A DNA stretch of 64,000 bases from assembly GCA_964036195.1 (NCBI GenBank), contig OZ038451.1, forward strand, positions 4,654,529 to 4,718,528. The letters are read 5' to 3'. This DNA comes from Sphaerolaimus hirsutus. Taxonomy: Eukaryota; Nematoda; Chromadorea; Monhysterida; Sphaerolaimidae. A program made the position numbers and the translations under genes. This document shows positions 22,745 to 32,700 of the stretch, piece by piece. The notes beneath the pieces were generated by a model, which was not told where the DNA came from, did no database searches, and worked only from the letters and a program-made list of their open reading frames with translations. Within the stretch, counting starts at the first letter, position 1; every line of letters begins with the position of its first letter.

Positions 22745-23611
22745 TTATCTATCTGACGCGCCGTGCTTAAGGCGCATACACTGCCATTCACAGTGTTTGA
22801 TACGCTTGGATATCAAGCTTGAAATCATTTCGCGATGATTGTGACATCTAGCATCCGATGTCAGCCAGTGTAATTTGGCTGTTGTTGAGTCCATGCTTGG
22901 AGCTTGACAAGGACATTTATCGCCTTGTTTTTCAAACAAATTCGCGTTTGTATGGCGTGTTTTTGAGCACATCAGTAAAATATGCTTGGGTGTCAATATC
23001 GCTCCACCTGAGTCACGCCCACAATCCATGCAGCGCGTTCCATTTGGAATTTGAAAAGCGTTATACCGAGCCTGTAGCCACCATTTATGGCGACCCAAAA
23101 AGCTGCGTATATGTAAAACATCATCCAAATCATGCAGTCGGTAAAATTGACTTTTCTTATCCGTCATCAACGTCCGCTGCCGATCCATACATCTGACTCT
23201 TATCAACTTTTTGAGCCAAGCCTTGTTCCTCGGAGCTCCATCGGTTTGCGTGAAATTATAAAAGCGCGCATAAATCGCAGCCCTGTCTGGGACACAAGTG
23301 CCCATCAAATCCCGCTGTAAAGCATTTGAGCGGCGTGGAAGATTTTCGCACAAGTGATCATATGCTGATCTCGTCAAATTTCCATTTAGTCCACTCAAGT
23401 AGCCGCAATACGCAATTGTATGCTTTCTAATCTGATCGGAGGGCTTGACACAGCCAAGGTCGAACCAAATCGCATCAGAACACATGGTTTTAAGCAACCC
23501 CACACTTTGCTTAGCTGCCTTTAGAAACGATTTATCAATCGCTTCTAACTGTGGGCGCCGTATACCTGTCACCTCCAGGCCGTACGCGATCGCGCTTTCC
23601 GCGTATTGTTT
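22745..23611 (-). pseudogene. C-terminal domain of the non-LTR retrotransposon protein
   Basis: This continues in the same frame as the reverse transcriptase at 23612-25924, after one in-frame TAG. It is not frameshifted. The 288 codons hold the post-RT thumb and C-terminal region. Near the end is a CCHC-type zinc motif (CMDC, then H and C in KHILLMC), a common nucleic-acid-binding finger after the RT in APE-type elements. No RNase H domain is visible. The frame ends at 22745 close to the 3' tail. Confidence 0.75.
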
Positions 23612-25924
23612 CTATACGAAATCAACACACCAGAATTTCGCATCTGTCAAATTCGCAGATTTTTGACACAGGTTACTCAGCCTTTCTGCTTTCCGCACGG
23701 CATTTTTCCTGTGTTCTTCAAAGGTGTCACGTGCACTAGTTAGGGTCACGCCAAGATATTTTATTTTGTCGGTTTCGGAGATAAACATGTCTTTTTTGTG
23801 ATGGTCGAAGCCCAGCTTCCATTTTTTGGACATGTTTGCCTTTTGCCCCCATCTCAGAACAAAACTCTTCGTGGCGTTAATTGCCACATCCCAATCCCAA
23901 CTCCATCTGGAGAAAATATCCAGCGTGCGTTGCAGATCAGATTCTGTATTGCTCAAAAAGCAAATATCATCGGCGAAGAACAGAGCCGGTATTTTATGTG
24001 GTCCAAATTTGGCCCCCACATCTGCCGCCTCTAAGTGGAAGCGTAAATCTGCCAGGTAAATGATAAAACCAGTGGGGGACCAACAGCATCCCTGTCTTAA
24101 TCCGATGGGATATTCCATTTCCTTGCTAACATGGTCGCCGAATGTCATTACGCATTTTTGGTTTTTGTAGGTATTTGCGATTGCTTGCACAAATTTCGAT
24201 GGGTACCCAAAGTGACCCATTTTAGCCCACAATTTTTTCCTATTCACGCGGTCAAATGCTTTTACCGCATCGACAAAGCATGAGATTAATCTCCCCTTTG
24301 TTTTGTCCGCGTGCCTTTTGCATGCCTGCATTATCACGACGTTATCCAATGTTCGTCGCTTTCCACGAAATCCACCCTGAATGTCACCGAATCCGTTATT
24401 TTTCTCGAAGGCGTCAAGCGTGCGCCTATTCAAAACCGCCATGTATAATTTCATTACATTACATCCAATTCCCAGAGTGCGATAGTTTCTGATATCCATC
24501 GTACTCCCCTTTTTGTGCAAAAGTACCATTTTGCACAGCTGTTTATCGGGGTCAATTCTGCCTCCGTTGAACCAGTCATTAAACAGCGTAACGAGGCAAA
24601 TGATTCGTGACTGGTCCAGAATCTTTAAAACCTCATGTGGCATTTCTGTTGTGCCAGCAGATTTTCCGCCTTTGAACTTTTTGATTTCCGCGCGAATTTC
24701 CACTTCCGTAATCGGTTTTGTTAAATCAGATTTCGATTCCGGGCTAATAATGTCCCCGCCAAACCATTTTCGCGCATCCATATTTTTGGATCCTGGGTTT
24801 GGAGACATCACAATGTCCCATGCCCATTCTAGTTCCCGTTGTATTTCCGGTTTGGTGCAAACTAGCCCCGCCTCATTTTCCAATGCAAAGCGCCTCGATG
24901 AAACATCCTTCATTCCATTCATGTGATGGTAAAGGCGCTTGACTGCCGTGCTGCAGTTATATTGCAGCTGAGTTATGAAATGTAACTCTTTTTCATCCTT
25001 TCTTGCGCATCTGTATTTGCGCAAATGAAGCCGTGCCAGACGCAGCCGTAAAATGGCCTCTTTGTCCGTCCAATTTTTTTTTAAGTGCCGCCGTGATTTA
25101 TTAACCTTCCGGGACAGCTTTAACTCGTAATCGTCGTATTTTTCCCGCTTTTGCTGCCCGCCCTTGGGTCTCATTGGCGCAACCCTATTTGCTAAATCAT
25201 GAATCGAATCAATGAAACTCGAATGTGAGTTCCCTTTGTTCAGCAGGTTATCGTTCATGAGTTCCGACAGCTGTTCCAAGTGTATTTTCTTCCGTGAAAT
25301 TTTCGCCGAGTGGGCTGTTACATCGCGAGCCTCACTATCCGGCCAATGCAAAGTTAATTCCAGTGCGTGATGGTCACTCAACATCGGACTTGATGTCCCA
25401 TCGTCGTCTATTCGACCGCTCATCAGTCGCGTGTGCCAGCTGTCCAAGAGCGCCAGATCGATAATCGATCTACAATTATGGCGCGTGAATGTCCACAAAC
25501 CAGACATTTTTTTGTTCAGTAATTCTAAGCCGGATTCTTTGTACCAATCGCGGACTTCCCTACCGTTTGCGTTCAATGTCGCAGTGTTGCCCGGTATTCC
25601 CCATTTACCGGTCCCTATGTGGCCGTTAAAGTCTCCGACCAATAGTGTTTCGATTTTTTTCGATCTGTTTTTCGCAATCACATCCGTCAAAGTGTTCAGA
25701 ATCGACTTGTTAATTTCCATTATTGATTGCGAGCGGCTTGCCTTGCCATTGTTTTCCAGGTAAACTAGCGTCACACCTATTCTACCCGTTTCGCTTCGTA
25801 AATGAACGCTCATTATGTGATCTTTGTGTCTATTGGGTGAGACATATTCACCCCGCCACTTCACATGTGTGTAAATCAGCAGACCGCCTGTTTTTTTGCG
25901 TCTGACTTGACACGGATAAATCAA
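23612..25924 (-). pseudogene. Non-LTR retrotransposon endonuclease and reverse transcriptase, 5' truncated
   Basis: 770 codons. The N-terminal part is an APE-type endonuclease: GDFNGH (97-102), IIDLALL (154-160) and SDHHAL (183-188). Its first strands, with the usual asparagine and QET-type glutamate, are missing. The reverse transcriptase follows with FVDAVKAFD (550-558, first catalytic Asp), GLRQGCCWSP (608-617), FFADD (649-653, catalytic pair) and KYLGV (722-726). Family members nick genomic DNA and copy their RNA at the nick. A TGA lies a few codons upstream of the first Met, so the 5' part is lost or frameshifted. With the in-frame TAG at 23612-23614, the copy is dead. The clade is not assigned. 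Confidence 0.9.
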
Positions 25925-26919
25925 TCATAGTTCTTCAAATGTGGAGCATCCACACCGGAAAGACATTGCAAGTAATTACAAATAACACTGTTTGCACTGT
26001 TAAAAAAAATGCATCTTGAGTTTTCACAACGTGCCAGCATGTTGACAATATTCCTTAGCTCAATAGCAGTTTTTGCAATGCATGAAGCAGTTTTCCACTT
26101 TGTCTGTCATTATGGGAACAGTATGCATACACATTGTGAAAACTGGCGACAGGTGGCGACAAGAAATGTCGCCACACGTGTCGGCAGTTTTCCCAATATG
26201 CAAGCCACTGTGGAAAACTGTCGCCATGGCGACAAAAATGGTGTCAAAATGTCGCCATTTTTGTCGCCATATCAGTGAGTTTTCACACGGGTGGCCACTT
26301 TGAAAAAGTATCTTTAAACGAGACATGAATGGACCAGAGATGTGAAATTTGGAGGTCTTATGCAGAATTTTTTCCTCTATTTTGTGTAGAGAGATGGGCA
26401 CTTAACGATATGTATTAAATGAGTAATAATTTTTTCAAATTTTTGAGTTTTCACATGGTTTTCATGGTGACAACCATGGCGACAGTAAAGAAATAGTAGT
26501 TTAGCACAAATAACGTCATGTTAGGAAAACTCAACTGAACTTTGACATGATATTTTTGGCATTTTTTGTAAAAATCATACATTTCAGACAGTGGCACACG
26601 TTACTACAACTTCAAAGGATATTATTCATTGATACTTAGGGTGTCAACAAAAACTTTTTGGCAGAAAATGGGAATGAAAATTGAAAAATTTGCTGTAATT
26701 ATGCTGGAAATACAAAAATTTACAAAATTGAGAACTTGCATGCATGTTTACAAGTTTCACTGAAACATAAATACTTGAGAAAGAGAAAATTGAGCTGGAA
26801 AATGATTTTTTTTTTTTGAAAGCAGACAAGTGAGCCAGAAAATGGTAGCGGAAATGGAAAAAATTTGCCTGTGGAAAGCATAAATGGAAAATGGAAAGTT
26901 GACACCCTAGTTTTGACAC

Positions 26920-26980
26920 CTCGCATGACACTTGCCATTTTACACGGTGATTTTACACAGTTTGTGACTGCCACCAGATG
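26920..26980. repeat. CCCTGTAAA-family fragment
   Basis: GACACCTCGCATGACACTTG and CCATTTTACACGGTGATTTT with GTGACTGCCACC resemble the right arm of the family. Diverged. Confidence 0.35.
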
Positions 26981-27109
26981 GGGAATGAGAAAGCACCGCT
27001 GCGCGCTCCAGATGAACAAACAATTTGAGACCGCACAGTTTGTTTTGTTTTTGTTTTACATTTATCACTGTTTTGACATGTTGTTATTACAAAGAATGTA
27101 TGCTAAATA

Positions 27110-27274
27110 ATGCAGTTGGACTGGAGGGATGTGTATGACAGGCTGGATAACGTGCAACATGGTGATCAACAACGCGAGTGTGACCACAGGGTTGAGAGAG
27201 AAACTGAAGGAGTGGATGAAGACTCCAGAGGGGGTTCTGCCGTGGATAAATTGGCAGAATTGTTGAATTTTTAA
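27110..27274 (+). CDS. Possible terminal exon, unidentified acidic protein
   Basis: A 54-codon frame, MQLDWRDVYDRL and onward, ends at TAA 27272. It has a mixed, protein-like composition (many D, E, R) in DNA that is GC-richer than its surroundings. An acceptor-like CTAAATAATGCAG ends at 27115, so translation may enter by splicing rather than at the ATG. AATAAA occurs downstream at about 27493. It could be the last exon of a gene carried by the 7.2-kb unit. I found no matching upstream exon except perhaps the short acidic frame at 21281. The function is unknown. Confidence 0.3.
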   Translation: MQLDWRDVYDRLDNVQHGDQQRECDHRVERETEGVDEDSRGGSAVDKLAELLNF

Positions 27275-28156
27275 AATTTTTATGACAGGTTTTGATTGTT
27301 CATGTGTGCTGCATGAATTGGTAATAAGTGAAAAACTAAATGAAAATTTTACTACCAAGTGTAAATTATTTTTCACCTTCTGCATGCAACATGGGAAAAC
27401 TAAATATTTTAGCTTTTCAACTATACAATTAGTTGAGTTCGTGATTAATGCTTGATTTGGATGTCATGTGTTCCCACATATTTTTGTCTTTCAATAAAAG
27501 TCTAATGAGCACTCAGGGTAAAAAATTTGATTTTTAAGACATGTTTTAGTAAAAGAAATTTAAAAAAATTTTTTTTCGTTTTTTTTATGGTGTAGATATA
27601 TCACTTTTTTTTTGACGATATACTGAATACATGCTGTGCCTTGTGTGAAAAAATTGCAGCTGATTGCCAAGTGATTCAAATTTTATTGATTTTTTTATGT
27701 CATATATGTTAAATTCATTCATTTTTCAAACTGTGGTAATGACAGTGTGTGATTAGTATCAAATAAAAGAGAAAAAAAAACTGTATGTGGCTCTAAATTT
27801 ACAAGTATTACAAAGTAACCAATGATTTTATAAAAATTATTATATTCATGATTTTCAAAAATTATTTAAAAAAGAACAAAAGTAACTGGAAGCACAAAAA
27901 TGTACATATATATACAGTTTCACATAGTGTATAACATGCAACATAAATAACGTTCCGGAAATCAATTTTTTTATGGTGCAAAACTCATTAAACTTTCACC
28001 ATTTTTTCACAGTTTTCCCAAATGGGTGTCACAAAGGGATCACCATAAAAAAATTGCAAATGGCGGCCTCTTGCATCTGTTGCCTGCACAATGGGAAAAC
28101 TAAATTGAGTTTTCCCATGAAAGTCACGCGGAAAACTAGTGTGTGTAGGCCCATTA

Positions 28157-28534
28157 CATCTGAAAAAATAAAACTTATCATAACACAACATAATTCTGTA
28201 TTTATTGCACAATATTTTCTTCAGGACAATTTTTTCAGCAAAATATGGTTTAAAAAATGTCAAGTCCCATCAGTGTATTGAAAAGGTATCTCTGTTTGAA
28301 ACATTTCTACATATAGATATAAACATATTTACATACCAAATGATCCCCACACTTGACAGAGACTGTTACCATATTTTGACAAAAAAATAACATGATTATT
28401 TTTCACCAGAATCACCTACATTTAAATCAATATTTATATTACAGTGTGATGAGAAATAAATGTTTGGTTTTTATTCAGACTGGATATGGTAGATTTTAGT
28501 GAGAAGGCGCAGTCCGTAATCTATGTGTATTATG
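28157..28534. other. Intergenic, nothing recognised
   Basis: AT-rich spacer between the 7.2-kb unit and the interrupted CCGTATTT element. Confidence 0.35.
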
Positions 28535-28597
28535 TACCGTATTTGCTTGAATAGTTCCCCCTTGAATAATTCCCCCCTCTTATAATCCCCCCCCCTG
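28535..28597. mobile_element. CCGTATTT-family element, left part, split by BEL insertion
   Basis: TACCGTATTTGCTTGAATAG and a run of TTGAATAATTCCCCCC lead directly into the BEL LTR. The remainder resumes at 40899. The last five bases, CCCTG, are the left target duplication. Confidence 0.85.
28593..28597. repeat. BEL target-site duplication, left copy (CCCTG)
   Basis: CCCTG here and at 40894-40898 immediately outside the two LTRs. A 5-bp duplication is within the 4-6 bp usual for BEL/Pao. Confidence 0.92.
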
Positions 28598-29700
28598 TGT
28601 AAAATAATACGGAACTTGTTTGAAGTGACTTGTGAACCAGCTCCTATTTCTAACCGAGGAAGAGGACAAATGTGAACAAGTGAAAGTTGACGTGAAGCGT
28701 CGTCTCTAGTTGACGTTCCGTTATTTTATCGAATGTGATTAGTTGAGTTGAAGTGAATTGACGTGAGTTAGTGTGAAGCAAATTTAGATTGTTTACCAAA
28801 GGTTTTGACGAACGTTTTTATTTAGGCGATTAAATACAAAGAATTAAATGTAAATAAAATATATATAAAAATATATGTAAACAAAGGAATTAATTTACAA
28901 CTAAATTAATTACTTAAATAAAACGTAAAAGAAGCTCTAATTACCGGAGAAATAAGGCAATTTAAAGAAGGCACTTAATTACGACAAAAGGCGAGAATTA
29001 AGTGCCGCGGTTGTGAATAAAGCACCTCAAAACAGCGCTGGTGTGAAATAAAGCACTGAGGTGACTTAAAGCACCAAGCGTTAAACTTAGCACCAAAAAC
29101 AAGCGACTTAATAAAGTGACTACGGCGCTTATTTAGATCCTAGGAAGAGATTCGTGTGAAGTTGACGAGGTTGCAAACACTGCCGATTTTAGCTGTGAAA
29201 TCGGCTTTTAAGGGCCAGACCGATGGCGATTGGTTTGGCGCCAATCGGTCGGCTCTAATCTCCGATTTTTACCCAACATTTCCAATTGTGAAAGTTCAAT
29301 CCTTGCCCGCTCGCTTCTCCGATGAAAAGCGAGCTAAACTGACAAGATAGTGAAAATGTGAGACAAGCCAGACAGCATTTTGAAATGGCGCGCGGGCCCG
29401 GCCCCCCACTCTGGGCGGGCCCGCCGCTTAACATAAACATGACGGCGTATTTGCGTGCTGCTTGTCAAGGAAATGTGGCGGAATGTGAGCAATGACTAAG
29501 ATCTAACCATGTGAGCGATGTGAAGCGCACGTTGTAAAGAACATCGCTTGAGATATTAAATGGTGAATGTGACGATGTTAAAATGGGAATGTAAATATGA
29601 ATGAAATCTTGACGAGTTGAATTAATTGAATATAAAAGAGAACATAAGACAGTTAACTTAAATATTATAGGTTTTTTACATTTTACGATAATGTTACACA
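28598..29700 (-). repeat. 3' LTR of the BEL/Pao element
   Basis: 1103 bp. On the plus strand it begins TGTAAAATAATACGG and ends ATAATGTTACACA, so in element orientation it starts TGTGTAAC and ends TTACA, the normal TG..CA boundaries. Against the 5' LTR I count four substitutions (one at about 29006, two at about 29508, one at about 29539) and one 1-bp indel at about 28839. TGTGA occurs roughly fifteen times. The short ORFs inside are not coding. Confidence 0.95.
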
Positions 29701-29712
29701 CTCCCGAAACTA
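29701..29712 (-). promoter_or_regulatory. Possible polypurine tract
   Basis: Read on the minus strand, TTTCGGGAG abuts the 3' LTR. It is short and only partly purine, so it is a weak candidate for the plus-strand primer. Confidence 0.35.
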
Positions 29713-29783
29713 GAATAAAAATTAAATTTAATTTAATTTTATCTCAGCCAATCTCGGCAAATTGATGTGAAACAAAATCAAAA

Positions 29784-32700
29784 TCAAACGCCTGTGATAC
29801 TCTCATCACTCCTGTGGTAGCAGATCGTCGGCGTCTTCGACGCCGGCATTTTCCCGGCCCTCCTCATGATGCTCGTCCATGGGTTCGACGGCATCCTCCT
29901 CAGGCTGGCTGCCTTCCCCGTGTCCGGGCGCCTGGTCTTCTGGGGCCCCCGCTGGTCGTCCCGGCCAGTTGGGGAGCTTCTCAGATTCCTCGGCGAGCCT
30001 CTCGAAGGCTTGTCGGAGCGCGTCGGTCTCGTCGACGATCGTCTTCGACGGCTCGGTGGGCTGCCATTGCTCCGATGCTGCAAGCGGTTGGCTTGATAGC
30101 AAGGGGACATGGGAGGTTGTGAATGAGGTCGTACACTGTGAAGTGATTGAGTTGAATTGGTCAAATGGTACGGTGGGGGATCTAGTTCTTGATCGTGACT
30201 TTCTTCCATCTCTCCGAGCTCTATGTCGGACTGTGAAGGTGTTTGTTTGAGGAAGGTCACAGATCTTTTTAGATCGTTTAACTTTTGATTTGACCAGTTT
30301 TTGATTGATGTTATTGAATTTGTGAAAAGTTTGGGGTATAAAGGAAAATGTTTTGTGTGACAATTTCTGCTCACCTGGGAGCCCTGCGACTCCAGCGAAT
30401 CTCTTGAGTCGCTTTTGCAAGGGCTCGCGGTCAGGGATCGCGTCTTCCCTTGTGACTTCCGTTGTGACAGGCTCGGAGACTGTGAGTCTGGCGTTTGGTG
30501 ACGAGCTCTGCGGTTGAGACTCGCAGGAGGGTGCAGGTTTTGTGACCCGGCGCGCCCCCGTCTCCATTTCGATTTCTTCGGCGCGTTCGGTACTATAACC
30601 GATCGGGGGATCCGATCTAGGCTGTACCGTGCGTCCTGAAAGCCGTTTGAATGGAGAAACTTGTTTGAGGGGTGTGACAAACTTTGAAGGTAACTGTGAC
30701 GAACTTGACGATTGTGACGATTGTGTGACGATTTGGTTTGACAAGGCGGGTTTGTTGAAACCGCTTGCCGGCTTCTTCTGGCGGTTACGTCGCCGTCGCT
30801 TACCGATTTTTCCTTGTTGAACGGGCGGGGCTCCCATTTGTTTGGGTTTTTGTCCTTTCTGCCCTTTCTTCGGAAAAAGCCCTTGATGTCTGGCAGCATA
30901 CCCCTGCCGGTTACGAGCCGCCACTGCATGTAAACATAACCAATATACCCAATACAAGCAATTGTGAGAATAATGAGTATAATGTTCACAGCTGTTTGAA
31001 GTGGCCCAGTAAGTAACGTATCTAATGCTGACGCACCACCTGTGACACTACCGTGAATGATGTGACCCAATTCTTTTCCTACACCTTCAAAATATGCACC
31101 AACCCCTTGGCCGATGCCAGCAATATATGCTTGCACTGCTTTAGGATCGTTGGATTTTGTTGCAATATAATCGACTGAACGTGTGACTTGTTGTTCGAGT
31201 CGTTGCAAATTTTGAAAGTGATGATGTGCAGCCATGATACTGAATGCAATGTCAGTCATGCTTACACCTGGTGACCCGGAAACATTTAGTGTGAACGGTT
31301 TCCACGAGCCAGCCCAAATTAATTCAATTGGGAGTTTTGTGACATGTAAATTCGTTGGTCCATTTTCGTTGGCCCATGAATTATCATTTAATTGATAATA
31401 TTTGTGATCTTTCATGAGACAATGATCTATTGGTGAATGTGTGATCAGATCATTGGTGCCAGGAGCTACGAACATAATATGTGGGTGATTTGTGACTTTG
31501 ACCGGCAGAAATTTATAACATGTATTGTTATATTCATGTTGAAAATAAATAATTTCTGCTGTGACTGGTTTACAATCCCAGAACATTAATATATCTCCAT
31601 GCCATTCAGCATAGAGATTTTGACGTCCTAGCAATGCTCGCAAGCCAAGTGTGGGATTGAATGTGACAATTGCATGAATTATATCTAATTGGGTCTGCCG
31701 GATGTGACATAATTGTTGCCAGATAGATCCAAATTGTTTTTGTTCTAGATGTGCAATTTTGTCAACTTCGTATTGTTGACGGGCTGTGAGCAAGTGAAAT
31801 ACACCAACATCAAGATTTGGTGCGAGTTTAAAATGAAGAGGAGCTTTTTCGGTTGGAGGCTTTTTCAATTTCTTAAGTTGATATCGAAGAAATTGAATGA
31901 ATGCCGAGCCCTGGTCAATATATTTTGCGTCTTTTGGCACGCATTCTGCATTATTTGGAAATTGTTGTGATCTCCATGTGACAGAAAATGCAGCTTGCAA
32001 TTTTTCCACTATGTAATGATTTTGTGAATATTGCGCATCGAATTGACCAATCTCTTGGAATGCACACTGCTTGTTAAAGGCAGTAGCATTCCATAAAGAG
32101 ACGCCATTGTCGCTGTCATAACAATAGCCGGCTTGTGGGTTGCAATGTGATAGATCTTGAATTTCGGAAACTATTTTCTTTCCGTCAAGACTTGCGACCA
32201 CACCTTCCTCTATGTGAAAGTTCATTACTGTGTTACTCAGGTTGTGACAAAAGTAACAATAATCGATGTGAAGTGATTTGTTAGTGCTCCACAATGCATG
32301 ACCGATTTTTATTAAAGGTTCGCCTTTCCAAGATTTATTTTGGTAGGCGATCATGCAATCGTAGGTTGTGACTCTGTGATTTTTAATGATTTCTGGTGGC
32401 AGCATAGCTTTTCCGCCCACCAGGCTCATATACGTGACTATAGTATGCTCTTGTTGAAAGCATCTATAAATTGGTGTCGTTTGCGGCTGAACACGCAACG
32501 TCCATATGGATACCACAATATCCTCTATGGCCGTAACTTGAGGAAAGTGACATGTTACTTTTTCCGGAAGTTGAATTGCGTGACCAGTGCGTGTTTTATG
32601 GCACAGATTGAAAGTTTTGTGATATTGATCAGTCCATGTGAGTGCGTTGGCTAATTTTGATTGTATTAGCAACGAAAGTGCCATTAAATGCGACACGTTT

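Larger units (their letters stand above)
20911..28156. mobile_element. 7.2-kb inverted-repeat-bounded unit, possible long DNA transposon
   Basis: The left end GCCCACACACACTAGTTTTC followed by CGCGTGAC and GGAAAACTCAA is inverted at the right as TTGAGTTTTCCCATGAAAGT and CACGCGGAAAACTAGTGTGT. Just inside both ends lie clusters of GTCGCCA in both orientations: seven in 20955-21165 and seven in 26141-26275. Among them are perfect palindromes, for example ATGGCGACATGTCGCCAT at 20955 and 21135. A 248-bp element at 47552-47799 carries the same ends and the same GTCGCCAT motif and looks like its internally deleted form. The inside also contains later insertions (21617-22047 and 22427-25950). No transposase was recognised. 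The alternative is two separate solo ends facing each other by chance. Confidence 0.45.

Noticed and set aside
22404-25990. AACACTG as the target duplication of the non-LTR element
   Set aside because: Seven bases in AT-rich DNA, not exactly at the element borders. Too weak to call.
29814-30250. Plus-strand ORFs opposite the env tail
   Set aside because: Short, and opposite two open minus-strand frames. No start context or protein character of their own.
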